A program made the position numbers and the translations under genes. Source: Polaromonas sp. CG_9.7 (lineage in GTDB: Bacteria; Pseudomonadota; Gammaproteobacteria; Burkholderiales; Burkholderiaceae_C). Taken from it: a DNA stretch of 64,000 bases. Of the stretch, positions 44,431-52,790 are shown piece by piece. Under the pieces are notes generated by a model. That model did not search any database and was not told the origin of the DNA. It worked only from the letters and a program-made list of their open reading frames with translations. Numbering within the stretch: position 1 is the first letter of the stretch; the number at the start of each line of letters is the position of its first letter. The DNA is taken from NCBI RefSeq assembly GCF_015752205.1, contig NZ_JADOVG010000020.1, positions 1-64,000 on the forward strand, given 5' to 3'.

Positions 44431-45327
44431 TTAATCTTCTCGAACCCGCATGAAGCTGGCAAAGCGCGGAATGCCGCTGTCATTGAGACCCCGAAAACGG
44501 TAGGTTATGCGTGCGCCGATGGCAGGCGGATTTTGCCGCTGGGCATCGCTGAAACCAGTGCCCAGCTTGAAGCGCTGCGCAGGTTTGTTGCCAGTCGCCG
44601 GAATTTCCACCAGCAATGCGCCCAGCTTGCCGGCATGTTTGCCTTGACCAGAAAGATGGGCCACGACACGTGCTTCGCTGTCTTCGTGGGTCTTGAGCTT
44701 GAGCAGGTCGTCGCTGCGCATCCCCTTGTAAAGCGAGGTGCCACGGTGCAGCATCAAGCCTTCGCCGCCATTTTTAACCGTTTTGTCCAGCAGCGCGCGA
44801 AGTGCCTGCGGGCTGGCCACTTTGGACTGTGCGACTGCCTGCACCCAGAGTTGGTCAATCCGGCTCACAACGCCGTGAAGGACCGGAATCCGTTCGGTGA
44901 AGGTGCCGGTTTGCGCGGGGAGGTCGAACACCATGAAACGCAGCTTGTGCCAGGCGGCGTCCTGGGGTGTTTGCTGGCGCACGGTGGAAACGGCTCTGGC
45001 GAACTGCCCATGCCCTGCCCAGAGTTCGCCATCCATGGGCTCTTTTGGCCAGCCGGCTGTGAACCAGGCCGGGGCAGCCACATGTTCACCGCCCCGTGTC
45101 CAGAGGGCCTGGCCGTCCCAGTAGCCACGAACACCGTCATATTTTTCACTGACCCAGTAATCGGCCAGGACCGTGCCGTCGCGATACACATTGGCCAGCA
45201 TCAATGACGGCGCCGGTGAATGCACTGCCAAAACCGGGGTGGTTTGGGCAGGGGCCGCCGCAGGATACAGGAGCGACGCGGCAAGGGCCAGACTGATCAA
45301 GGACAGAAGGAAACGCCGCTGCATCAT
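44431..45327 (-). CDS. periplasmic ATP-dependent DNA ligase (LigE type)
   Basis: Small ATP-dependent DNA ligase of 298 aa with a signal peptide (residues 1-27, cleavage after APA). Motif I is SEKYDGVRGYW with the adenylated Lys62. The conserved EPMDGELW (motif III region), GGEGLMLHR (motif IV) and LLKLKTHEDSEARV (motif V) are present. The C-terminal OB domain ends in YRFRGLNDSGIPRF. It lacks BRCT or other extra domains. Secreted ligases of this type are proposed to work on incoming or extracellular DNA. The gene stands alone between fabI and the convergent decarboxylase. Confidence 0.9.
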   Translation of the reverse strand: MMQRRFLLSLISLALAASLLYPAAAPAQTTPVLAVHSPAPSLMLANVYRDGTVLADYWVSEKYDGVRGYWDGQALWTRGGEHVAAPAWFTAGWPKEPMDGELWAGHGQFARAVSTVRQQTPQDAAWHKLRFMVFDLPAQTGTFTERIPVLHGVVSRIDQLWVQAVAQSKVASPQALRALLDKTVKNGGEGLMLHRGTSLYKGMRSDDLLKLKTHEDSEARVVAHLSGQGKHAGKLGALLVEIPATGNKPAQRFKLGTGFSDAQRQNPPAIGARITYRFRGLNDSGIPRFASFMRVRED

Positions 45328-45343
45328 GAACCGTTTGATGAAT

Positions 45344-45404
45344 GCTATGTATTAAATAGCTGTAAGCGCAGGCTGGACGTGCGCAAAAGGTCTATTTTAT
45401 ATAA
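45344..45404 (+). repeat. AT-rich ~60-bp repeat, intergenic copy
   Basis: Reads GCTATGTATTAAATAGCTGT, then AAGCGCAGGCTGGACGTGCG, and ends AGGTCTATTTTATATAAA. It abuts the fabI stop codon. It is the cleanest intergenic reference copy for the family. Confidence 0.65.
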
Positions 45405-45406
45405 AT

Positions 45407-46204
45407 TCAGGCCACCGACTCGCTGTCGCGGCTGGCGCCTGCCGTGGCGTTAAAGCCGCAGTCCACATAGGTGATCTCGGCAGTCATGCCTGACGCCAGA
45501 TCGCTCAGCAGGAACGCGGCCACATTGCCTACATCGTCGATCGTGACATTTCGGCGCATTGGCGAAGCCGCTGCCACCATGCCCAGCAACTTGCCAAAGT
45601 CCTTGATGCCGCTGGCCGCCAGGGTCTTGATCGGGCCGGCACTCAGGCCGTTGACGCGCATGTCCCGAGGGCCGAGCGATTCAGCCAGGTAACGCACTGA
45701 TGCTTCCAGGCTGGCCTTTGCCAGGCCCATGGTGTTGTAGTGCGGAATGATCCGGTCTGCGCCCAGGTAGGTCAGCGTCAGCACAGCCGATTTCGGGTTC
45801 AGGTAGGGCAGAGCCGCCTTGGTCATGGCTGGAAAGCTGTAGGCGCTGATGTCATGCGCAATGCGGTAGTTCTCGCGCGACAGGCCGTCAAGGAAGTCGC
45901 CGGCAATCGCTTCGCGCGGCGCATAGCCGATGCTGTGCACAAAGCCGTCAAAGGTCGGCCAGGTCTTGGTCAGGTCGGCAAAAAGTTTGTCGATCTGCTC
46001 GTCTGAGCCAACATCGCAGTCAAAGATCAGGGTGGAGTCAAAATCGGCCGCAAATTCGGTGATGCGGTCCTTGAAACGCTCGCCCACGTAACTGAACGCC
46101 AGTTCGGCGCCCTGTGCGTGGCAGGCCTTGGCAATGCCATAGGCGATAGACCGGGTGGACAGCACGCCCGTGATCAACAGTTTTTTGCCAGCGAGAAAAC
46201 CCAT
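45407..46204 (-). CDS. fabI: enoyl-[acyl-carrier-protein] reductase (NADH)
   Basis: Last step of each fatty-acid elongation cycle. A short-chain-dehydrogenase-like FabI of 265 aa. The N-terminal nucleotide site is KKLLITGVLSTRSIAYGIA, with the FabI-specific segment HSIGYAPREAIAGDF. The catalytic Tyr and Lys, six residues between them, lie in IPHYNTMGLAKASLEASVRY. The C-terminus YVDCGFNATAGAS is conserved. A repeat abuts its 3' end. Confidence 0.96.
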   Translation of the reverse strand: MGFLAGKKLLITGVLSTRSIAYGIAKACHAQGAELAFSYVGERFKDRITEFAADFDSTLIFDCDVGSDEQIDKLFADLTKTWPTFDGFVHSIGYAPREAIAGDFLDGLSRENYRIAHDISAYSFPAMTKAALPYLNPKSAVLTLTYLGADRIIPHYNTMGLAKASLEASVRYLAESLGPRDMRVNGLSAGPIKTLAASGIKDFGKLLGMVAAASPMRRNVTIDDVGNVAAFLLSDLASGMTAEITYVDCGFNATAGASRDSESVA

Positions 46205-46316
46205 TTTTATGCTCCAGTGTGTGCGTGTGGTTCGGCCACAGTTTTGCGCAGGCTGGCGTTTGGCGCCTGCGCAGGCTGCAAAAAATTGGCCGACTTAAGT
46301 AGTGCAGAATTGTCGC

Positions 46317-48143
46317 ATGCGGGATTTGATTTATTTACGGGCCTTGGTTCTGGTCTGCGTGGCTGGCCTTGCCCCGCAAAGCCGGGCCGCCCATGCCTAT
46401 GCGCAGTTTGGCGACATCAAGTACCCGGCAGGTTTCACGCACTTCGATTACGTGAACCCGGCAGCGCCCAAAGGCGGCGAAATCCGCATGGTGCCGCCGA
46501 CCCGTCCAACCAATTTCGACAAGTTCAACCCCTTCACTCTGCGCGGGACAGCACCCTATGGACTTGGCATATTGCTAATCGAAAGCCTGCTGACGGGAAA
46601 TTCGGAAGAACCAACCACCGCCTACGGACTGCTGGCTGATGACGTTGCGGTCGCGCCCGACAAACTCTCGGTGACGTTCCGCCTGAATGGCAAGGCGCGT
46701 TTTCATAATGGCGCACCGGTGCTGGCGGCCGATGTGCTGCATTCCTTCACCCAACTGACCAGCAAGCTGGCCGCACCGCAGTACCGCACGATTTATGCAC
46801 AAGTGAAGGGCGTCACTGTCGTGTCCGACCGGGTGGTGCGGTTTGATTTCCTGACGCCCAATCCGGAACTGCCGCTGGTGGTGGGCGGCATGCCAGTGTT
46901 CAGCCGCGACTGGGGAAAGGTCGATGGCCAGGCCAAGCCGTTCGACAAGATCGTGTCCGACATTCCCATCGGCTCGGGCCCTTACAAGATCGCCAACCCC
47001 GCCATGGGCCGTGACATCACCTATGTGCGCGACCCGGCTTACTGGGGCGCCGACTTGCCCAGCCGCAAGGGTCAGTTCAACTTCGACCGCATCAGCTTCA
47101 AGATATACCTTGACGAAACCTCGCGTTTCGAGGGGCTGAAGGCTGGAGAATTCGATTTCCTGCGCGAATTCATCTCGCGCAACTGGGCACGGCAGTACAC
47201 CGGCAAGGCGTTCACGTCAGGCGAGTTGGTCAAGCGTGCCTTTGAAAACCGCAACCCCGGCGATTTCCAGGGCTATGTGTTCAACCTGCGAAACCCAAAG
47301 TTCCAGGATGTCCGGGTGCGGCGTGCCATTGGACTGGCGATGGATTTCGAGTGGATGAACCGGCAAATGTTCTATGGCCTGTACAAGCGCGTCAACGGTT
47401 ATTTTCCCAACAGCGAGTTTCATGCTGAAGGCCTGCCCAAGCCTGATGAACTGGCCCTGCTGGAGCCCTTGCGCGCCCAACTCAAGCCTGGCGTCTTCGG
47501 CTTGGTTCCGGTTTCGCCGACGACCACGCCACCGGGCAGCCTGAGGGAAAACCTTCGCCAGGCGCAGGCGCTGCTGCGCGAGGCGGGCTGGACCTACCGC
47601 GATGGCGCGCTGCGCAATGCACAGGGTGAGGCTTTCACCATGGAATTTTTGAACGACCAGCCTTCGCTGGTGCGCATCGTCGGGCCGTTCCAGAAGGCGC
47701 TGGAAAAGCTCGGCATCACCATGACCTACCGCATCGTCGATTTCTCCCTGGGCAAGCAGAAGATGGATGCGTTTGACTTTGAGATCAGCACGCTGCGCCT
47801 GCCCGGCAGTACCGCGCCCGGCGGGGAATTGCTGGAATTGTTTGGCTCGAAGGCGGCCAGCACGCCGGGTTCTTCCAATGTTTGGGGCATTGCCGATCCG
47901 GCAGTTGATGCGCTGCTGCAAAAGGTCGTGACTGCCAGTACGCGTCCTGAATTGGGTGCGGCAATGCGGGCGCTGGACCGGGTGCTGACACATGGTTATT
48001 ATTCGGTTCCACAGTATTACGGCGATGCTTTTTTAATCGGCTACCGGCCTCAGCGCTTCGTGTTGCCCGACTCGGTTCCGCCGTATTACCAGCCCGACAC
48101 CTGGGCCATGAGTGCCTGGTGGGCATCCCCATCCAACAAGTAG
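46317..48143 (+). CDS. yejA: oligopeptide/microcin C-type binding protein YejA
   Basis: Periplasmic solute-binding protein of family 5, 608 aa. The signal peptide covers about residues 1-27 (RDLIYLRALVLVCVAGLAPQ). The YejA-specific opening AYAQFGDIKYPAGFTHFDYV follows, then GTAPYGLGILLIESLL and the family-5 signature VTFRLNGKARFHNGAPVLAA. The start at the ATG at 46317 is preferred over a GTG at 46302. It is the first gene of a complete yejABEF set, 15 bases ahead of yejB. Confidence 0.93.
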   Translation: MRDLIYLRALVLVCVAGLAPQSRAAHAYAQFGDIKYPAGFTHFDYVNPAAPKGGEIRMVPPTRPTNFDKFNPFTLRGTAPYGLGILLIESLLTGNSEEPTTAYGLLADDVAVAPDKLSVTFRLNGKARFHNGAPVLAADVLHSFTQLTSKLAAPQYRTIYAQVKGVTVVSDRVVRFDFLTPNPELPLVVGGMPVFSRDWGKVDGQAKPFDKIVSDIPIGSGPYKIANPAMGRDITYVRDPAYWGADLPSRKGQFNFDRISFKIYLDETSRFEGLKAGEFDFLREFISRNWARQYTGKAFTSGELVKRAFENRNPGDFQGYVFNLRNPKFQDVRVRRAIGLAMDFEWMNRQMFYGLYKRVNGYFPNSEFHAEGLPKPDELALLEPLRAQLKPGVFGLVPVSPTTTPPGSLRENLRQAQALLREAGWTYRDGALRNAQGEAFTMEFLNDQPSLVRIVGPFQKALEKLGITMTYRIVDFSLGKQKMDAFDFEISTLRLPGSTAPGGELLELFGSKAASTPGSSNVWGIADPAVDALLQKVVTASTRPELGAAMRALDRVLTHGYYSVPQYYGDAFLIGYRPQRFVLPDSVPPYYQPDTWAMSAWWASPSNK

Positions 48144-48158
48144 GAAGCTAAACCTCCA

Positions 48159-49193
48159 ATGGCCAGCTACATCTTCAAGCGCCTGCTGCTGATGATTCCA
48201 ACTTTATTCGGGGTTCTGTTGCTGACCTTCGCCATGGTGCAGTTCGTGCCGGGCGGGCCGGTTGAGCAGATGGTTGCGCAACTGCAGGGCCGCGATTCGG
48301 GCGGTGAACGCGCTGTCAGCACCGGGGCTGGCTACCGGGGCCGGCAAGGCGTCGATGCCGAGCGCATCGAGGAGATCAAGGCGCTGTATGGATTTGACAA
48401 GCCGGTGCTTGAGCGCTTTGTTCAGATGCTGGGCCGCTTTGCCCGGTTTGACCTGGGAAACAGCTTTTACCAGCACAAGGATGTCTGGCAACTGGTCAAG
48501 GAAAAGCTGCCGGTGTCGGTAAGCCTGGGGCTGTGGACCTTTTTCCTGAGCTATTTGATTGCTGTTCCTCTGGGCGTCGCCAAGGCGGTGAGGGCAGGCA
48601 GCCGCTTCGACTTCTTGACCACGCTGGTGGTGCTGGTTGGCTATGCGATTCCAGGTTTCGTGCTGGGCGTGGCGCTGCTGGTGGTGTTTGGCGGACAACT
48701 GCAGTGGTTCCCCCTGCGCGGGCTGACTTCGGCCAATTGGGAAACACTTAGCTGGGGCGCCCGCATCACGGATTACCTGTGGCACATCACGCTGCCGGTC
48801 ACGGCCATGGTGCTGGGCAGCTTTGCCGTGACAGCGGTGCTGACCAAGAATTCGTTCCTGGAGGAAATCCGCAAGCAGTATGTGCTGACGGCCAGGGCCA
48901 AGGGGCTGAGTGAACGCCAGGTGCTGTGGAAGCATGTGTTTCGCAACGCACTGATTCCCATCATCACCGGCTTTCCAGCCGCGTTCATCGGTGCCTTTTT
49001 TACCGGCTCATTGCTGATCGAAACCCTGTTTTCACTTGATGGGCTTGGCCTTCTCAGCTATGAAAGTGTTATCCGGCGCGACTATCCCGTGGTGCTGGGC
49101 ACGCTGTATTTGTTTACCCTGATTGGCCTGGTGACCAAGCTGATCAGCGACCTTTGCTATGTGTGGGTGGACCCTCGTGTCAAATTCGACTGA
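48159..49193 (+). CDS. yejB: ABC transporter permease YejB
   Basis: Inner-membrane permease of the DppB/OppB class, 344 aa with six helices. The opening MASYIFKRLLLMIPTLFGVL is typical. The EAA loop is TARAKGLSERQVLWKHVFRNALIPI. The long periplasmic loop between helices 1 and 2 (residues about 30-100) is the YejB-type extension. Its stop is followed one base later by the yejE ATG. Confidence 0.95.
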   Translation: MASYIFKRLLLMIPTLFGVLLLTFAMVQFVPGGPVEQMVAQLQGRDSGGERAVSTGAGYRGRQGVDAERIEEIKALYGFDKPVLERFVQMLGRFARFDLGNSFYQHKDVWQLVKEKLPVSVSLGLWTFFLSYLIAVPLGVAKAVRAGSRFDFLTTLVVLVGYAIPGFVLGVALLVVFGGQLQWFPLRGLTSANWETLSWGARITDYLWHITLPVTAMVLGSFAVTAVLTKNSFLEEIRKQYVLTARAKGLSERQVLWKHVFRNALIPIITGFPAAFIGAFFTGSLLIETLFSLDGLGLLSYESVIRRDYPVVLGTLYLFTLIGLVTKLISDLCYVWVDPRVKFD

Positions 49194-49194
49194 C

Positions 49195-50355
49195 ATGGCC
49201 AGTACTTCCCATTCCAATACTGCGGTGGATCCCGCTTTAACCCAGCAGGGACCGCGGAACCGGCACAGCCGGGCCTCAGGCGCAGCAGCCCCCTCGGGGG
49301 GCAGCGAAGCACACGCAGTGGGGAGCGTGGGGGCAATATCGCCATCGCGCCGCGCCTGGCAACGCTTTCGGCGCAACCGACTGGGCTACTGGAGCCTGCT
49401 GCTGTTTTGCATGCTGGTGGTGCTCAGCCTGTTTGCCGAAGTCCTGTCCAACGACAAGCCGCTGGTGGTGCGCTATGAGGGAACGCTGTATTTTCCGATC
49501 GTCAAGGACTATTCCGAAAAAACCTTCAAGGGCGATTTTGAGACGCCAGCCGATTATCTTGACCCTTTCATCCGTGACAAGTTGACACAGAGCGGCAACT
49601 GGGCGATCTACCCACCCAATCCCTATGGGCCGCGCACCATCAATTACTTCGCCAAGGAGCCGAATCCTTCGGCACCGTCGCGCGACAACCTGTTCGGCAC
49701 CGACGACCGGGGGCGAGACCTCCTGGCGCAATTGATCTACGGCTTTCGGCTCAGCGTGCTGTTCGGCTTGGCGTTGACGTTTATTGGTGTGGTGATGGGC
49801 GTGATGGCAGGCGCGATTCAAGGCTATGCCGGAGGCAAGACCGACTTGGTCGGCCAGCGCTTTATGGAAATCTGGGGCTCCATGCCCGAGCTTTACCTGC
49901 TGATTATTTTTAGCGCCATCTTCGCGCCCAGCGTGGGGTTGCTGCTGCTACTGCTCAGCCTGTTTGGCTGGATGGGGCTGTCAGACTATGTGCGCGCCGA
50001 GTTTCTGCGCAATCGCCAGATGGACTATGTGCGGGCGGCCAAAGCGCTGGGCGTAAGTAATCTACAGATTATGAGGCGACACATATTGCCAAACAGCCTG
50101 ACGCCCGTGGTGACGTTTCTGCCGTTTCGCATGAGTGCGGCCATTTTGGCGCTGACCTCGCTGGATTTTTTGGGGCTGGGCGTGCCTCCCGGAACGCCGT
50201 CGCTGGGCGAACTGCTGAGCCAGGGCAAGGCCAACATTGACGCCTGGTGGATTTCGCTGTCGACCTTTGCCGTACTGGTCATCACCTTGCTGCTGCTGAC
50301 ATTCATGGGCGACGCGTTGCGCGATGCCCTGGACCCCAGAAAGGTGGACCAATGA
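49195..50355 (+). CDS. yejE: ABC transporter permease YejE, repeat-extended N-terminus
   Basis: Second permease (DppC/OppC class), 386 aa. The family-like protein begins near residue 50 (SRRAWQRFRRNRLGYWSLLLF). The body contains DNLFGTDDRGRDLLAQLIYG and the EAA loop RAAKALGVSNLQIMRRHILP. The first 49 residues have no counterpart in E. coli YejE. About residues 18-48 are encoded by a GC-rich repeat that is intergenic at 17755. No nearer family-like start codon with a good ribosome site was seen. The stop overlaps yejF by 4 bases. Confidence 0.92.
   Translation: MASTSHSNTAVDPALTQQGPRNRHSRASGAAAPSGGSEAHAVGSVGAISPSRRAWQRFRRNRLGYWSLLLFCMLVVLSLFAEVLSNDKPLVVRYEGTLYFPIVKDYSEKTFKGDFETPADYLDPFIRDKLTQSGNWAIYPPNPYGPRTINYFAKEPNPSAPSRDNLFGTDDRGRDLLAQLIYGFRLSVLFGLALTFIGVVMGVMAGAIQGYAGGKTDLVGQRFMEIWGSMPELYLLIIFSAIFAPSVGLLLLLLSLFGWMGLSDYVRAEFLRNRQMDYVRAAKALGVSNLQIMRRHILPNSLTPVVTFLPFRMSAAILALTSLDFLGLGVPPGTPSLGELLSQGKANIDAWWISLSTFAVLVITLLLLTFMGDALRDALDPRKVDQ
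49246..49338 (-). repeat. GC-rich palindromic repeat within the yejE coding start
   Basis: The reverse complement reads GCCCCCACGCTCCCCACTGC, then TTCGCTGCCCCCCGAGGGGG, then CTGCGCCTGAGGCCCGGCTG. It is the same blocks, in the same order, as 17755-17950. It is translated as QGPRNRHSRASGAAAPSGGS and onward. Confidence 0.85.
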
Positions 50356-51956
50356 GCCTGCCGCTGCTGGACGTCAAGGGGCTTCGCGTGTCATTTGGTG
50401 GCAAAGAGGTGGTGCGCGGCATCGACTTTTCCATCGCGTCCGGAGAAAAACTGGCGCTGGTTGGCGAGTCGGGTTCGGGCAAGACGGTAACAGCGCTCAG
50501 CCTGCTGCGGCTGGTTCAGGATGCGGCGATCAGCGGAAAAGCGGTCTTTGAAGCGCCCGGCGGCCAGGGTGATTTGCTGTCCATGCCAGAGCGGGCGCTG
50601 CTGGGGATTCGTGGCAGGGACATCGCCATGATTTTTCAGGAACCGATGACCGCGTTGAACCCGCTGTTCACCGTGGGTGAGCAAATTGCCGAGGTTTTGC
50701 AGTTAAAAGAGGGTGTTACGCAAGCTGCATCTGCACAGGCTGCTATTGAACTGTTAGCAAGCACCGGTATTCCAGAGCCTGAGCGGCGGGCCAGGTCTTT
50801 TCCGCATCAGTTGTCCGGCGGTCAGCGCCAACGCGCCATGATCGCCATGGCATTGGCTTGCCGTCCCAAACTTCTTTTGGCTGATGAGCCGACGACCGCG
50901 CTGGATGTCACCCTGCGCGGCCAGATTCTGGACCTGCTCGGTGATTTACAGCGGAAAAACGGCATGGCCGTGCTGCTGATCACCCACGACCTGAATCTGG
51001 TGCGACGGTTTGCCGACCGGGTGGCGGTCATGGAAAACGGCCACATCGTCGAGCAGGGCAAGGTTCTCGATGTGTTTGCCCGACCGCAACATGCCTACAC
51101 CCGCAAGCTGATCGACAGCAAACCCGTGCGCGATGTCAATGAAGGCCGTCCGAAAGCCGAGCAGCTCCCGCCGATCATGCGGGCCAGCCAGTTGCGCGTT
51201 GCCTATCCGGTGGCGGTTCCCGGTATCCGGGGCTGGTTCAAGAGCGGCGAGTTTGTCGCCGTCAAGGAGGCAAGCTTTGTCATTGCACCAGGAAAAACGC
51301 TCGGTATTGTGGGCGAGTCGGGTTCTGGCAAGTCCACGCTGGCGCTGGCCTGTCTGGGGTTGCTAAAGTTTTCTGGCCAGTTGCAGGCGGCGGGGCAGTC
51401 GTGGAGCCGGCAGGCTGCCGGCAATAAAGCCATTCGCAAGGTGGTGCAGGTGGTATTTCAGGACCCGTTTTCCTCGCTGTCGCCGCGCATGACGGTTGAG
51501 GCGATCGTCGAAGAAGGCTTGCTGGTGCACGAGCCTTTGCTGAGCCAGGTCGAAAGACGAAAGCGTGTTGAACAATCGCTGGCCGATGTGGGCATGGACG
51601 AAGCGCAGTTTTCGGGGCTGCTGCGGCGCTATCCGCATGAATTCTCGGGAGGGCAGCGCCAGCGGCTGGCCATTGCCAGAGTGCTGATCATCAATCCCGG
51701 CCTGCTGGTGCTGGATGAACCTACCAGCGCGCTGGATGTGACGATTCAAAAACAGGTGCTGGGGTTGCTTCAGCGGCTGCAGCGGGAGCGCGGCCTGAGC
51801 TACCTTTTAATTACACACGACATCGACGTGATTCGCGCCATGGCCCACGATGTCATGGTCATGAAAGACGGGGAAATCGTTGAATCGGGTACTGTGCAGT
51901 CGGTGCTGGACCGGCCGCAGCATCCTTACACAAAAATTCTGGTGGCACAGGGTTGA
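50352..51956 (+). CDS. yejF: ABC transporter ATPase YejF (fused double ATPase)
   Basis: Two ABC ATPase domains in one chain of 534 aa. The first has Walker A GESGSGKTVT, signature QLSGGQRQRAMIAMAL and Walker B LLLADEPTTALDV. The second has GESGSGKSTL, FSGGQRQRLAIARVL and LLVLDEPTSALDV. It energises import through YejB and YejE. The start at 50352 (MSLPLLDVKGLRVSF) overlaps the yejE stop. A stretch with unusual AT-rich codons at 50700-50759 corresponds to the ~60-bp repeat family, yet the protein keeps the same length as E. coli YejF there. Confidence 0.95.
   Translation: MSLPLLDVKGLRVSFGGKEVVRGIDFSIASGEKLALVGESGSGKTVTALSLLRLVQDAAISGKAVFEAPGGQGDLLSMPERALLGIRGRDIAMIFQEPMTALNPLFTVGEQIAEVLQLKEGVTQAASAQAAIELLASTGIPEPERRARSFPHQLSGGQRQRAMIAMALACRPKLLLADEPTTALDVTLRGQILDLLGDLQRKNGMAVLLITHDLNLVRRFADRVAVMENGHIVEQGKVLDVFARPQHAYTRKLIDSKPVRDVNEGRPKAEQLPPIMRASQLRVAYPVAVPGIRGWFKSGEFVAVKEASFVIAPGKTLGIVGESGSGKSTLALACLGLLKFSGQLQAAGQSWSRQAAGNKAIRKVVQVVFQDPFSSLSPRMTVEAIVEEGLLVHEPLLSQVERRKRVEQSLADVGMDEAQFSGLLRRYPHEFSGGQRQRLAIARVLIINPGLLVLDEPTSALDVTIQKQVLGLLQRLQRERGLSYLLITHDIDVIRAMAHDVMVMKDGEIVESGTVQSVLDRPQHPYTKILVAQG
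50700..50759 (-). repeat. AT-rich ~60-bp repeat inside yejF
   Basis: Coding-strand order is AGTTAAAAGAGGGTGTTACG, then CAAGCTGCATCTGCACAGGC, then TGCTATTGAACTGTTAGC. It encodes LKEGVTQAASAQAAIELLAS. Codon use (TTA, AAA, GTT, ATT) departs sharply from the rest of the gene. Confidence 0.55.
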
Positions 51957-52016
51957 CACTTGGCCCGGGGAGCGAAAATTTTCTGAGTTTTGAAGGGGGA
52001 GAAGGTACAAAGTTGG

Positions 52017-52052
52017 TTGCATCACAGCGTCCTTTGCGCTAGAATACGCACT
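52017..52052 (+). promoter_or_regulatory. sigma-70 promoter of the rimP-nusA-infB operon
   Basis: TTGCAT (52017-52022) and TAGAAT (52040-52045) are separated by 17 bp, so transcription should start near 52052. Confidence 0.75.
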
Positions 52053-52062
52053 TCACACGACC

Positions 52063-52094
52063 AAATGGGCGGGTTTTTACCGCCCATTTTTTTT
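52063..52094 (+). terminator. leader terminator/attenuator before rimP
   Basis: AAATGGGCG (52063-52071) pairs with CGCCCATTT (52081-52089), and a run of eight T's follows. It lies only about 10-40 bases past the inferred start site and before rimP, so readthrough must be allowed for the operon to be expressed. Confidence 0.8.
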
Positions 52095-52159
52095 GGGCGT
52101 TTGTTTTTGCACAGGGCAGACGAGCAGCTGGCAAATCGCTAAAAGGAACGAAAGACTGA

Positions 52160-52768
52160 ATGGCTTTGCAAGAGACGATTGAGCAAACGGTAACGGGGCT
52201 GGGCTACGAACTGGTAGAGATCGAGCGAACCAGCGGCGGCTTGCTGCGTGTCACGATTGACATGCCTTACCTTGCCGGAACGCCGGCCGAGGCCGTGCAG
52301 TTCATCAACGCCGAAGACTGCGAGAAGGTGACCCGCCAATTGCAATTCGTGCTTGAAGTCGAAGGCGCAGAGTATTCGCGCCTTGAAGTCAGTTCCCCCG
52401 GCATCGACCGGCCGCTGCGCAATGAAAAAGATTTTGACCGTTTTGTGGGGGAGTTGATCGACATTACCCTCAAAGCACCGATTGGCGTGGCTGCAAGTGC
52501 GGGTTCGACCGTTTCGGCCACCCGCAAGAAATTCCGCGGAACGCTCGAACAGGCTGAGCCTGTTGGCGCCCAACCGTCATGGCAAATCGTCTGGAGCGAT
52601 GAGCCTGCCGTGAAGCCTGGGCAGAAGGTCAGCAAGAAACGAATTCCTGCACCCCTTCAGGCGCTGGGGTTCACGCTGGATGAAATCCAGCAGGCGCGTT
52701 TGGCGCCCGTGGTTGATTTCAAGGGCCGCAGACCCAAACCTGTTGACGATACATCCATAAAAATATAA
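52160..52768 (+). CDS. rimP: ribosome maturation factor RimP
   Basis: Helps assemble the 30S subunit. The N-terminal domain opens [20 protein letters not shown] with [11 protein letters not shown], and the family motif is [21 protein letters not shown], the RimP signature. At 202 aa it is longer than E. coli RimP (about 150) because of extra residues in the C-terminal SH3-like part (about 110-160), common in Burkholderiales. It is the first gene of the nusA-infB operon, followed by nusA after 22 bases. Confidence 0.94.
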   Translation: MALQETIEQTVTGLGYELVEIERTSGGLLRVTIDMPYLAGTPAEAVQFINAEDCEKVTRQLQFVLEVEGAEYSRLEVSSPGIDRPLRNEKDFDRFVGELIDITLKAPIGVAASAGSTVSATRKKFRGTLEQAEPVGAQPSWQIVWSDEPAVKPGQKVSKKRIPAPLQALGFTLDEIQQARLAPVVDFKGRRPKPVDDTSIKI

Positions 52769-52790
52769 TTTAGAAAGGCAGGCTTGTGAA

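Noticed and set aside
50030-50095. AT-rich codons in yejE (GVSNLQIMRRHILP region) considered as another ~60-bp repeat copy
   Set aside because: The AGCT/GCGC block order of the family is not recognisable, and the peptide is the normal EAA loop.
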